Assembly: GCA_019116365.1 (NCBI GenBank)
Contig: DXBT01000007.1
Coordinates: 1 to 64,000 of the forward strand
Direction: 5' to 3'
Length of the DNA stretch: 64,000 nt
Source: Barnesiella merdipullorum
GTDB lineage: Bacteria > Bacteroidota > Bacteroidia > Bacteroidales > Barnesiellaceae
The notes beneath the pieces are model-generated. The model saw nothing but the letters and a program-made list of their open reading frames with translations. It was not told where the DNA came from and did not search any database. Below are positions 1 to 6,260 of this stretch, piece after piece. Positions within the stretch are counted from its first letter, which is position 1; each line of letters opens with the position of its first letter. The position numbers and the translations under genes were made by a program.

Positions 1-354
1 AGGGTAAGCCTTGCAGCCTTTCTCCATTTCCACGAAAAGGAGGCACATACGCAGCACTTGGTATTCACCGCACGTGGTGAGAACGGTGAAGTATTGCTTT
101 TGCCGCACCTTGCGAACATAGCTTGTCTCCACTTTCAGCCTTGCCCCACATTCGGGGCAGGTGCAGTATTCTGTCTGTTTGTCCATCATCCAACTATGAC
201 CACAGTCCATGCAGGTGGTGCGTCCTTTGGGCAAACGGTGGGCGTAATGGTCAATGCACGCTCTGAAAGCCCATTTCATCTGTGCTTTGGTTATGGGGCG
301 GAGTTTCTTGCTCTGCGCAAGCACCGCTTTCTCGAATTTGTTTCTCGGTTTCAT
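1..354 (-). CDS. PcfJ-like protein of a conjugative element (C-terminus cut by window edge)
   Basis: This is the first 118 codons of a gene that continues past the left edge of the window. The protein opens MKPRNKFEKAVLAQSKKLR and has a four-cysteine zinc-ribbon-like segment (CMDCGH around residue 48, then CTCPECG around residue 65). That layout, and a PcfK homologue 4 nt upstream, match the PcfJ family found in Bacteroidetes conjugative transposons and plasmids, named after pCF10 pcfJ. The molecular role of PcfJ is not established as far as I know. Start chosen: the ATG just after the pcfK stop. The family call is from recall of the N-terminal pattern, so it is good but not certain. Confidence 0.7.
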   Translation of the reverse strand, partial: MKPRNKFEKAVLAQSKKLRPITKAQMKWAFRACIDHYAHRLPKGRTTCMDCGHSWMMDKQTEYCTCPECGARLKVETSYVRKVRQKQYFTVLTTCGEYQVLRMCLLFVEMEKGCKAYP

Positions 355-358
355 AGGT

Positions 359-772
359 TCAGAATAATGTAAGTTCAACTTGTTGTGCGTTTGTCTTTTG
401 GCTTGCCTTAGCCTTGTTTCGGTTCTGCAACTTGCGCAGTTCCTCGGCTTGGTATTGGCGGATGGCTTGCTGCCGTGCCTCCGCCTTTTCCTCGTCAGTC
501 AGTTCTACCGTATGGTTCACGACTACATGGCATTGCAGTGGCTTGCCCACTTCAATGTCGTCCTCGTCATAGTAGTGGACGGCTTGGGAATAGATTTCAC
601 CGTCCGTAAAGCCGTTGCAACCGCTTTTCTGTACCCAATTGAGGATATAGGTCACGCACTCGTCTATGCTCTTGTTTGGCTTGTTGTAACTTACAGCAAA
701 CAGTTTGTCCTCCGCTGCACGGTTGTCCAGATAGGCTTGGATTGTACGCTTGAAATGGTCTGTTCCGTTCAT
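359..772 (-). CDS. PcfK-like protein of a conjugative element
   Basis: 137-residue protein beginning MNGTDHFKRTIQAYLDNRA, with a lysine/glutamine-rich C-terminal helix (EEKAEARQQAIRQYQAEEL). This is the typical layout of PcfK-like proteins of Bacteroidetes integrative elements, which are nearly always encoded just before pcfJ, as here with a 4-nt gap. The frame stays open upstream to 841, but I place the start at 772 because MNGTDHF aligns with the usual family N-terminus and the upstream extension (RIRVFIQRRIFQ) overlaps the previous gene. Cytoplasmic, no signal peptide. Its biochemical role is unknown; it is useful mainly as a marker that an integrated element occupies the left end of the window. 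Confidence 0.7.
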   Translation of the reverse strand: MNGTDHFKRTIQAYLDNRAAEDKLFAVSYNKPNKSIDECVTYILNWVQKSGCNGFTDGEIYSQAVHYYDEDDIEVGKPLQCHVVVNHTVELTDEEKAEARQQAIRQYQAEELRKLQNRNKAKASQKTNAQQVELTLF

Positions 773-789
773 ATCAGTATGTGTTTTAG

Positions 790-1386
790 TCAGTTGAAAA
801 ATTCTCCGTTGGATAAAAACTCGTATCCGTTGGCTTCGCAATCATGTTCAAAAGCTTCCTCATCGGTGCAATACTCAACGTCCCTGCTGCAAAAGCGGAA
901 GAAACTGCCGATGCACTCGTCCATAAGGTCATGCAGGTTCGTATGCTTGTCGGGTGCTTTCAGAAAGTCGTATATGGGCTTCAGTATGTCCATGTCAGCA
1001 CAATAGCCTGTCAGCACGCAATCCTCGGTTACGGATATGCGGCTTCTGCGTTGTTTGTTGAAGTCCTTTCCGTGCCAATAGGTCTTGGGCTTGAAAAGGC
1101 TGTGCCAATAGTTGTTCACGATGAATTTCAATAACCGCACACCGCAAAGTCCTTCCTCTTCCTCGCTGTAATTGGAGGTGAAACGGTAGTAACACGTGCA
1201 ACCGTCATATCTCCAATCATATACACGTATGTTGAATATGCCTTCAAAGGCTTTCAGCGTTGCCATGTTCTCGCTCTGCCACGGATATTCATACCCTGCC
1301 AGCCATCGGTTGTAAGCATTTTCCTTTGCCGTGAATGAAAGCTCGTCCACCTTATAAACATCGTATGTCCTTGTTTCCGTTCTCAT
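790..1386 (-). CDS. Uncharacterised 198-residue protein of the mobile element
   Basis: Soluble acidic protein, 198 residues, rich in aromatic residues and cysteine, with an acidic loop (SNYSEEEEGL) near residue 75. No signal peptide, membrane segment or catalytic motif that I recognise. It lies 17 nt before pcfK and in the same direction, so it is probably co-transcribed with pcfK and pcfJ. Proteins of this sort recur in the accessory segment of Bacteroides conjugative elements, but I do not know a function and propose none. The start is ATG at 1386; the frame is clean and its composition fits a real gene better than the overlapping plus-strand frames. Confidence 0.55.
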   Translation of the reverse strand: MRTETRTYDVYKVDELSFTAKENAYNRWLAGYEYPWQSENMATLKAFEGIFNIRVYDWRYDGCTCYYRFTSNYSEEEEGLCGVRLLKFIVNNYWHSLFKPKTYWHGKDFNKQRRSRISVTEDCVLTGYCADMDILKPIYDFLKAPDKHTNLHDLMDECIGSFFRFCSRDVEYCTDEEAFEHDCEANGYEFLSNGEFFN

Positions 1387-1408
1387 AATCTTCTGTCTTA
1401 AAGGGTTG

Positions 1409-1630
1409 TCAAATGGTTTCTTTCAAAATCTCTCTCCAATAGACTGGCTCTGCCTCGCTTAAAAGAAAGTCTATGAAGTCCTTTCTTGCTTCCTTGTTCA
1501 GTTCATGGTACAATCTTCTGAATGAGGAAAAGTTACCGTTGATGTACGTTTCCACCATATACTCAAAGATGTTGTCCACCTCGTAAAACCTGCATTGCTG
1601 CGCTGCCGTCTTGCTGTTTCTTTTCGCCAT
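1409..1630 (-). CDS. Small uncharacterised protein of the mobile element (73 residues)
   Basis: Starts MAKRNSKTAAQQCRFYEVDN and continues with a helical, charged C-terminal half (FIDFLLSEAEPVYWREI). The frame is open far upstream to 2008, but ATG 1630 is preferred because the upstream part overlaps the neighbouring membrane-protein gene and has a low-complexity, arginine-rich, non-protein-like composition. The spacing of 11 nt after the membrane-protein gene and 22 nt before the 198-residue gene fits one operon. Function unknown. The size and the element context suggest a small accessory or regulatory protein, which is inference only. Confidence 0.5.
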   Translation of the reverse strand: MAKRNSKTAAQQCRFYEVDNIFEYMVETYINGNFSSFRRLYHELNKEARKDFIDFLLSEAEPVYWREILKETI

Positions 1631-1641
1631 ATCCTTATGAA

Positions 1642-1860
1642 TTAAATGGTTAATAACCAAATGAATGTCCAAATAATTGTCACTATTGAAAGCAGTGCGG
1701 TGAGGATGCCGAACATGAAGTTCAACACGCCCAATAGGATTTCCCCTGCGATGCCTACCGCCAAACCTCCTGCGCAAAGGGTAATGCCCCATGCCGCTCT
1801 CGCTACTGCGGACAATACTTTCCGCAAAGCCTTTCCGATGTCGTTCAATGTCATTCTCAT
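1642..1860 (-). CDS. Small membrane protein of the mobile element (72 residues)
   Basis: Begins MRMTLNDIGKALRKVLSAVA and then has two hydrophobic segments (about residues 22-45 and 48-70), the second ending TIIWTFIWLLTI at the C-terminus. It is most likely an inner-membrane hairpin protein. The frame can be opened at a TTG (1869), but ATG 1860 is preferred: a GGAAG motif sits a few bases upstream, which would serve as ribosome binding site. It is the first gene of the leftward cluster 1860 to pcfJ, about 150 nt downstream of the leftward-facing half of the promoter palindrome at 2020-2099. Function unknown. Confidence 0.55.
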   Translation of the reverse strand: MRMTLNDIGKALRKVLSAVARAAWGITLCAGGLAVGIAGEILLGVLNFMFGILTALLSIVTIIWTFIWLLTI

Positions 1861-2019
1861 ATCTTCCAATTTTTAAGTTGTTGTTACTTGTCTTGTTCGG
1901 TGGGGGTCGGGTCGAGTCCTTTTTCTTTTCGCCTCTCCGTATGTCCGATGTCCCCTTGTGACGTCTTCCGACCGCGCATCGGTCGTTTTCGTTTCTGGGG
2001 CCATGCAAAGGTTAGGGAG

Positions 2020-2099
2020 TAGGAACACAAATTTTTTCGACAGAATACTACCTGAGCCTGCGAAGTGTGGAGATTGTGGCTAAAAAATTTGTGTTCCTA
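2020..2099. repeat. Inverted repeat forming a mirror-image, outward-facing promoter module
   Basis: Perfect 18-bp arms: TAGGAACACAAATTTTTT at 2020-2037 and its reverse complement at 2082-2099, separated by 44 nt. Each arm carries an outward-facing TTTGTG, followed outward by an ACCTTTGC element (rightward TACCTTTG at 2110-2117; leftward CCTTTGC at about 2006-2012). The rightward half has ideal -33/-7 spacing. The leftward half is about 4 nt shorter between the elements, so it is either a weaker promoter or only a relic of one. The arrangement would couple the left gene cluster and the right non-coding block. Confidence 0.6.
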
Positions 2100-2117
2100 A
2101 TCCCGTCTTTACCTTTG
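2088..2117 (+). promoter_or_regulatory. Rightward Bacteroidetes-type promoter
   Basis: TTTG at 2088-2091 and TACCTTTG at 2110-2117, separated by 18 bp, match the -33/-7 consensus of Bacteroidetes housekeeping promoters. No credible gene lies downstream. The product would be the structured non-coding segment ending at the hairpin at 2562-2609. Confidence 0.5.
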
Positions 2118-2123
2118 CCCCTG

Positions 2124-2613
2124 CAACGAAAATGACCCACTGATGCCGTCTGGAATGGCGGCATGGGAATATCGGCATACTTGCTGGAGAGGCGGAAAGA
2201 AAAAGGGGAAGCATAGAGGATGGCGCAATGCGCCACGGGGAAGTTCAAAGGGCGGCGCAACGGACAAGGGGAAAGCCCCGCTTTCCTGCCGCCGTGACAG
2301 AAGTCCTGCAACCGTCATTGTCATGCGTGCATGGCTTGCGGTTGCAAGTTTTCTGCCGACGGCACATGTCTTCAAACGGTCTTGTCTGCCATGCCCGGTT
2401 TGGCAAAAGCATGGCAAGACGGTTTGAGGACAGGGAAGACATGACAGCCGGAAATAGTCGCAGGTGCAGATTCACGCTTGCCGTGCCCTGCATCCGGCGG
2501 CATTTCGGCTGCCAAAAGATAAAACGGACTTGTCCGTTCTGCACAAGCATATAAAAGAAGTGCCCACGACGATGGCGGTGTCACTTGTGACATTGTGGTC
2601 GTCGTGGGCTTTT
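2124..2613 (+). ncRNA. Candidate structured non-coding RNA, about 490 nt
   Basis: A gene-free, relatively GC-rich segment bracketed by a promoter and a terminator-like hairpin. Stems visible: 2143-2148 with 2159-2164 (ATGCCG/CGGCAT); 2221-2226 with 2230-2235; 2308-2314 with 2339-2345 (GCAACCG/CGGTTGC); a compound stem 2372-2384 with 2415-2427 (one mismatch) enclosing 2388-2394 with 2409-2415; 2524-2529 with 2532-2537; and the terminal stem. The open frames inside it (for example 2143-2427 on plus) give arginine/cysteine-rich, non-protein-like translations. A transfer origin or leader region is an alternative explanation. Confidence 0.4.
2562..2613 (+). terminator. Long hairpin terminator
   Basis: GCCCACGACGA (2562-2572) pairs with TCGTCGTGGGC (2599-2609), and an inner stem TGTCAC/GTGACA occupies 2579-2592. 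TTTTC follows. The stability and the trailing T residues fit a Rho-independent terminator of the candidate RNA. Confidence 0.6.
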
Positions 2614-2711
2614 CTTTGCTTGTGCCGTTTCTGAAATGGGCTTACGCACATCAAGCCGGAAGCCGTTTTCAGAACGGGGTAACAGTAATATCCCTAAAAA
2701 ATAGGTAATGA

Positions 2712-2743
2712 TTTGGTGCTATGGGATAAAAAATGTATCTTTG
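2712..2743 (+). promoter_or_regulatory. Rightward promoter; also contains a CTnDOT-like GTANNTTTGC core
   Basis: TTTG (2712-2715), 20 bp, TATCTTTG (2736-2743): a textbook Bacteroidetes promoter. The sequence GTATCTTTGC (2735-2744) also fits the GTANNTTTGC core shared by CTnDOT-family attachment sites, so this point could be the element/chromosome junction. I favour the promoter reading because both boxes are present with correct spacing and a terminator lies 110 nt downstream. Confidence 0.5.
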
Positions 2744-2749
2744 CAAATA

Positions 2750-2877
2750 CGAAAGAGTTGTTTGAATCTATGAGGTAAACCGCAGCAAGTCAGAGCGTTC
2801 TGAATGTCGCTAAATCGTTACCTAAAATCTCACACTCTTCAATTCCATTCTGTGTATCAATCAGATACAGCTTTTTT
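2750..2877 (+). ncRNA. Candidate small RNA, about 128 nt
   Basis: Bounded by the promoter at 2712-2743 and the terminator at 2853-2877, with no open frame of note between them. Internally AGGTAA near 2772 can pair with TTACCT near 2818, and a small CAGA/TCTG stem lies near 2790. The 3' end is a compact hairpin followed by six T residues, as expected for a free-standing sRNA. I do not recognise the family. Confidence 0.4.
2853..2877 (+). terminator. Rho-independent terminator of the candidate sRNA
   Basis: TGTATC (2853-2858), loop AATCA, GATACA (2864-2869), then GC and TTTTTT (2872-2877). Confidence 0.65.
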
Positions 2878-2890
2878 AATTATCCCGAGG

Positions 2891-2921
2891 CAAAGATAGT
2901 GCAAAGCGAGGGTAAAAACAA
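2891..2921 (-). promoter_or_regulatory. Possible leftward promoter
   Basis: On the minus strand TTG (plus 2919-2921), 20 bp, TATCTTTG (plus 2891-2898). It would transcribe towards and across the candidate sRNA terminator, antisense to it. No gene is found downstream within the gene-free block, so its use is uncertain. Confidence 0.3.
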
Positions 2922-3055
2922 GCCTGCGGCTCCATCGTTTTGTGAGGGTGGGTGCGAATGGGGGCTGGGCAGGAGGTTTGGAAATCGGCCTACCCTGGGA
3001 GAGGAACCTGTTGCGATGAGGGTGTTGCCGATCTCGTTTCGCTGCTCGTCGATAC
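2922..3055. other. Non-coding spacer without recognised features
   Basis: No convincing open frame on either strand and no stem or promoter that I can support. The frames crossing it (2880-3152 minus, 2899-3084 plus) overlap each other and have atypical composition. It probably marks the chromosome side of the element junction. Confidence 0.4.
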
Positions 3056-3233
3056 CACTGCTGTCCGGAGAAATTTTACCATAAAGTAGGTTGCTCGACA
3101 GAACCCGCCTCCGGAACACAAACGGGAGTTGTCGGCTGATTATAAATTTCACGGATATCCGCCCTCTGGAAGAGGACTTGTCCGATTGAGTTAGAGCACT
3201 AGTGTCCGGAGAATTTTTCTCCGGACACTAGTG
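3056..3233. mobile_element. Small non-autonomous inverted-repeat (MITE-like) element, about 178 bp
   Basis: The left end CACTGCTGTCCGGAGAA (3056-3072) and the right end TTCTCCGGACACTAGTG (3217-3233) are inverted repeats matching at 15 of 17 positions. No transposase is encoded between them. The right end also carries a second, perfectly inverted copy (3197-3213), forming a 37-bp palindrome. A MITE, a deletion derivative of an insertion sequence, or two abutting ends would all fit. No target duplication was identified. Confidence 0.45.
3197..3233. repeat. 37-bp perfect palindrome (17-bp arms, 3-nt loop)
   Basis: CACTAGTGTCCGGAGAA (3197-3213), TTT, and its exact reverse complement (3217-3233). 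Its right edge coincides with the first readable codon of the GIY-YIG frame, so the palindrome replaces the normal start of that gene. Confidence 0.8.
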
Positions 3234-3475
3234 ATTACGTTTACATAATATACTCACGCACCCGCGACCGATATTACGTAGGTTATACCCACGATATCGC
3301 CGGACGGTTGGGCAAGCACAATGCAGGAGCGACCCCGAGTACACGGAGCGGCCGACCCTGGGAGTTGGTATATAGTGAGTCCTATGCAGAAAAGAGAGCC
3401 GCTATTAGTCGCGAACGAGAGATTAAGGATAAGAAAAGTCGAGTGTATATCGAGCAGTTGATAGCGAAGGGTTAG
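3233..3475 (+). pseudogene. GIY-YIG nuclease, start codon missing
   Basis: Eighty codons open in frame to the TAG at 3473. The translation contains VYIIYS, then RYYVGYTHDIAGRLGKHN, which is the GIY-YIG core (with VYI in place of GIY), and ends REIKDKKSRVYIEQLIAKG. This is a near-complete small UvrC/YhbQ-type single-domain nuclease of the kind common in Bacteroidetes. No ATG, GTG or TTG precedes the conserved VYI in frame; a TAG lies just upstream and the palindrome at 3197-3233 sits where the start should be. About five to ten N-terminal residues are missing. The stop codon lies inside the tRNA-like segment 3462-3529. Confidence 0.75.
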
Positions 3476-3529
3476 AGCGTCCCGATGCAGAATCGGGAAG
3501 GTCCCGGGATCATACCCCGGTCTCGCTAC
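3462..3529 (+). other. tRNA-like remnant overlapping the 3' end of the GIY-YIG gene
   Basis: TAGCGA (3462-3467) pairs with TCGCTA (3523-3528) as an acceptor stem. GGTTAGAGC (3470-3478) is the 3' half of a D-arm without its 5' half. TCCCGA (3480-3485)/TCGGGA (3493-3498) encloses a 7-nt loop like an anticodon arm. CCGGG (3504-3508)/CCCGG (3516-3520) encloses a 7-nt loop like a T-arm. It cannot be a working tRNA: there is no D-stem, position 33 is G not U, the T-loop lacks TTC, and no CCA follows. Confidence 0.6.
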
Positions 3530-3541
3530 GAAAGCATTGAG

Positions 3542-3570
3542 GGAGTGTCGAATTTCGGCGCTCCTTTTTT
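3542..3570 (+). terminator. Terminator after the GIY-YIG/tRNA-like unit
   Basis: GGAGTGTCG (3542-3550) pairs with CGGCGCTCC (3556-3564) around AATTT, followed by six T residues (3565-3570). Confidence 0.7.
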
Positions 3571-3924
3571 ATATGGGTATCACATTATGTCTTATATCAC
3601 ACACGATGCGAGGCCAGAGATATGACTATTGAAATCGGGTATGGAATAAGCGGAAGATACTATAAGAAAAAAATATATATTTATTGGATTTAAAAGATTT
3701 TCACTATATTTGTAGAGACTCAGAGGAGAATCGGTATCATCGATGGGGGCTTTAAGTCTTTTATGTACCATTCGCCAGAATACGGAGTAGTTAAATTTTG
3801 AGAATATAAATTTGAGTTATTGCGATACTCACCATTTAATCATAAAGAGAGCATGTAAAGGCAAAAGGCCTCTTTTTCATGCTTGAGGGACAAATTAAAG
3901 GCCTGCATAAAAATATTTTTTACT
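3571..3924 (+). other. Leader region of the following membrane-protein gene
   Basis: No gene. It contains the promoter at 3684-3712 and, just before the coding region, a hairpin: AGCATG (3850-3855) with CATGCT (3878-3883), enclosing AGGC/GCCT (3859-3871) and followed by a short T-run. The hairpin could be an attenuator or mRNA-stability element. Nothing else is recognised. Confidence 0.4.
3684..3712 (+). promoter_or_regulatory. Promoter of the 201-residue membrane-protein gene
   Basis: TTG (3684-3686), 18 bp, TATATTTG (3705-3712), a good -33/-7 match. The leader to the ATG at 3925 would be about 205 nt. Confidence 0.5.
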
Positions 3925-4530
3925 ATGGATGACAAGTTATTATCATTCCTTGATCCTGTATGGCGGTATATCGACAACGGGTCGTTTTTCAGAGAACCGT
4001 TTCGCTGGCTATACATTGCCATTGCCGCATTGAATCTGCTTTTCCCTTTTGTGGTAATTTTCTTATCTGTTGAGAGCGGAATATTTAAGTATATGCCCGG
4101 TGGGGCAATCTTTGCTTTTGTGCTGGTATTTATTCTTTTGTTGGCTCTTGGCGCGATGAGTTTCCTCCTTTGGATGAACAGGCAGAAGAAACTGAAAGAA
4201 ATGTCGCACGAAACGAATGAGTTTGTAGCCATTCCTATGGTGTCGCATTTTATCCAGACTCTGGGTGAGTGGATGGGCTTCTATATCGGTATATTTGGCT
4301 GTGTAGCCTCGCTGCTGTTCATGTTGTTTGGCGGAGGTGATATGATGGGCCGTGTAATCGGTGATAGCCTGTTGCCGCTGGGGACAGGTATAGTGATGGT
4401 GATTGTGTATCCCATCATGGGTTTCTTGATTGTGGTATCGGCACGCCTCCTGGCCGAGTTGTATCGGGCCTTGGCTTCGATTGCCAACAATACGAAACGG
4501 ATTTCGTCGCACATCGACGGCGATAAATAA
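3925..4530 (+). CDS. Uncharacterised four-helix inner-membrane protein
   Basis: 201 residues starting MDDKLLSFLDPVWRYID. Four hydrophobic segments at about residues 28-50, 62-85, 115-140 and 148-172, with a charged cytoplasmic-type loop (NRQKKLKEMSHETNE) in the middle and a polar tail. There is no signal peptide and no motif I can assign. The frame reaches back to a TTG at 3883, but ATG 3925 is chosen because the extension lies within the leader hairpin. It stands alone between a promoter and the converging NlpE-like gene. The pattern is that of a conserved Bacteroidetes membrane protein of unknown role. Confidence 0.6.
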   Translation: MDDKLLSFLDPVWRYIDNGSFFREPFRWLYIAIAALNLLFPFVVIFLSVESGIFKYMPGGAIFAFVLVFILLLALGAMSFLLWMNRQKKLKEMSHETNEFVAIPMVSHFIQTLGEWMGFYIGIFGCVASLLFMLFGGGDMMGRVIGDSLLPLGTGIVMVIVYPIMGFLIVVSARLLAELYRALASIANNTKRISSHIDGDK

Positions 4531-4589
4531 TTCAAAGAGAGCTGCTAGCTCTGGTGAGCAGAGTGGCTCTATCGTGGTGAGTCTTTAAT

Positions 4590-4640
4590 AAAAAACGAAG
4601 CGACGGCCCCGTGGGAGTATGGGTGTCCGTCGCTTCTCAT
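4590..4640 (-). terminator. Terminator between convergent genes
   Basis: GAAGCGACGG (4597-4606) pairs with CCGTCGCTTC (4627-4636). The A-run at 4590-4595 becomes a T-run on the minus strand, so it serves the NlpE-like gene, and possibly the plus-strand gene too. Confidence 0.7.
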
Positions 4641-4693
4641 CTAGGAAAGAGGGGGATTGGATTTTCTTCTTGTGCGCCCCGTTGAGTCGGGCT

Positions 4694-5083
4694 TTATGGA
4701 GCCAGAGGGGCGATGTTGATAATCTGTTCTACCCGATAGACTCTATCGTATTCGGCGGCGAAGCCTTCGGTCGATTTCCCGCAGTCGGTCACTTGCAGTG
4801 CGACCTTTACCGGGGTGTAGGGCTTGGCTTGTTCGCCCACGGTTTGGCGATACAGCTCTTGCAACATACCGGTAGTATCGGTTACCCAATATTCGGTAGT
4901 GTCGCCGTCGGCTACAAACGAGCTTACCTCATGCCCGATAATCAAGCGACCCTCTACGGTGAAGGGCTGCGATGGGAGCGTTTGTAGCTCCTCCGATTGC
5001 TTGGTCGGGGCGGTTGGTCGATGGCATGCCAGACTCATGAGGAGCGTGACGGTAGCCAGTGTCAGGAACAGAATCTTCTTCAT
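4694..5083 (-). CDS. NlpE C-terminal-domain-like lipoprotein
   Basis: 129-residue lipoprotein. Signal peptide MKKILFLTLATVTLLM with lipobox LMSLAC places the modified cysteine at residue 20. The mature part carries GRLIIGHEVSSFVADGDT, EYWVTD and later GFAAEYDRVYRVEQI. This resembles the OB-fold C-terminal domain of NlpE and the related copper-resistance lipoproteins, which typically has the phrases EVxSF and YWV. The NlpE N-terminal domain is absent. Anchored in the outer membrane or periplasmic side. It is divergent from the META lipoprotein gene; both belong to the same broad class of envelope-stress lipoproteins. The family call rests on motif memory, so confidence is moderate. Confidence 0.55.
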   Translation of the reverse strand: MKKILFLTLATVTLLMSLACHRPTAPTKQSEELQTLPSQPFTVEGRLIIGHEVSSFVADGDTTEYWVTDTTGMLQELYRQTVGEQAKPYTPVKVALQVTDCGKSTEGFAAEYDRVYRVEQIINIAPLAP

Positions 5084-5232
5084 TGTCGAGGTCTGTTAGA
5101 TGATTAGTTACATCTGTAAAGTTATTCTTAAAACGCAATGAATGTGCGGTACCCCTATTCAGCGGGGTAAAAAGTGAAGGAGATTTTTGCCTTTTAAATG
5201 TTTTTAATATAAAAAGGTGCAGTATTGGCCCC

Positions 5233-5240
5233 TATCTTTG
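5233..5240 (+). promoter_or_regulatory. -7 element upstream of the META lipoprotein gene
   Basis: TATCTTTG at 5233-5240 fits the -7 consensus. A convincing -33 box at the right distance is not seen. The leader to the ATG is about 65 nt. Confidence 0.4.
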
Positions 5241-5308
5241 TTTTACTTTATGAAACGACCATAGAGTTGTCGAGAAATAAATATAGAATAGAAACTAAAA
5301 AAGAGAAT

Positions 5309-6094
5309 ATGAAAACAAAATGGTTATCGATAGCGATGGCTGCAGCCTCGCTCGTATTGGTATCGTGCCACACGGCCAAGGAGGCTGTGGCTGTAAACGA
5401 AAACGATATTGCCGGGGAATGGAACATTGTAGAGATTCAGGGGAAACCGGTCCAGGCCGAGTCGCAACCTTTTATTGGCTTTGATGTAAAGGAGAGCCGC
5501 ATCTATGGTTATAGTGGTTGTAACCGTCTGATGGGGGCTTTGAATTTTTCGAGTCCCAACAAAATCGTGTTGGGCGACATGGCTTCTACGATGATGGCTT
5601 GTCCCGACCTGAATACCGAGCGCAGTGTGCTCGATGCGCTGGCTTCGGTAAGGAGTATGGCCTTCTCGGGCAAGGATCTGTTGCTCTATGGGGCAGGTAA
5701 GTCGCCGGTGATGCGGTTGCAGAAACGTTTTGAGGTCGTGCCGTTGTCGCGCTTGAATGGCGAGTGGACGGTAGTGGCAGTGAATGGTACCGCTTTACCT
5801 GCCGGCATGGAGAATGTTCCGTCGCTCAACTTGGAAATTTCTGCCAATCGGGTGAGCGGTAACTCGGGTTGCAACCGGTTGTCGGGCGAGATTCGTCACG
5901 ATACCGCGGTGGAGAATTCGATTTCGTTTGCCAACGTAGCCTCGACCCGTATGGCTTGTTCCGATATGGATACCGAGAACAAAGTGCTTGCCGCACTGAA
6001 CAGCGTGTGTGCCTATGGCATGCTCGCGAACGGACATCTGGCTCTGATGGCCGAGGGCAGCACAGTGGTGCTGGAGCTGGAGCGTAGCAAATAA
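5309..6094 (+). CDS. Tandem META-domain (HslJ-like) lipoprotein
   Basis: 261 residues. Signal peptide with lipobox VLVSC (modified cysteine about residue 20). Two META (DUF306/HslJ) repeats follow: the first from about residue 30 to 130 (AGEWNIVEIQGKPV, SGCNRLMG, STMMACPD), the second from about 150 to 255 (NGEWTVVAVNGTALP, SGCNRLSG, STRMACSD). The SGCNR and T(R/M)MAC phrases are diagnostic. META domains occur in HslJ, linked to heat-shock and novobiocin resistance in E. coli, and in many Bacteroidetes surface lipoproteins; the biochemical activity is not defined. ATG 5309 is chosen because the upstream extension to 5225 adds no signal peptide and covers the promoter. Confidence 0.85.
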   Translation: MKTKWLSIAMAAASLVLVSCHTAKEAVAVNENDIAGEWNIVEIQGKPVQAESQPFIGFDVKESRIYGYSGCNRLMGALNFSSPNKIVLGDMASTMMACPDLNTERSVLDALASVRSMAFSGKDLLLYGAGKSPVMRLQKRFEVVPLSRLNGEWTVVAVNGTALPAGMENVPSLNLEISANRVSGNSGCNRLSGEIRHDTAVENSISFANVASTRMACSDMDTENKVLAALNSVCAYGMLANGHLALMAEGSTVVLELERSK

Positions 6095-6120
6095 TCTTTC
6101 ACACATTTTATAATAAGGTA

Positions 6121-6163
6121 AAGCGAGGGGCTCTTTTCCCGAGGGGGAGAGAGTCCCTCGTTT
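6121..6163 (+). terminator. Hairpin downstream of the META gene
   Basis: AAGCGAGGG (6121-6129) pairs with CCCTCGTTT (6155-6163) around an inner CTCT/AGAG stem. A strong hairpin with a short T-run. Confidence 0.5.
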
Positions 6164-6260
6164 CATGATGAAGGGGCAGGGACCTTCCTGTCGATATCCC
6201 CCCAATGAGGCCAGCCCTCATTTTGTCCACCCGATAAAACGGGTATTAAAAAGATTTTTC

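Noticed and set aside
58..372. Plus-strand open frame across the pcfJ-like gene
   Set aside because: It is antisense to the pcfJ-like gene, whose zinc-ribbon cysteines and pcfK neighbour are convincing. The plus-strand translation has no recognisable family features.
380..1134. Plus-strand open frames overlapping pcfK and the 198-residue gene
   Set aside because: Cysteine- and leucine-rich shadows of minus-strand genes; two of them overlap each other and neither has a fitting start context.
2143..2550. Several open frames on both strands in the gene-free block
   Set aside because: They overlap in many frames, are rich in Arg, Cys and His, and are broken by the stems described. The region is better explained as non-coding.
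3462..3529. Functional tRNA
   Set aside because: It lacks a D-stem, U33, the TTC T-loop and CCA, and it overlaps a protein-coding stop. Listed only as a tRNA-like remnant.
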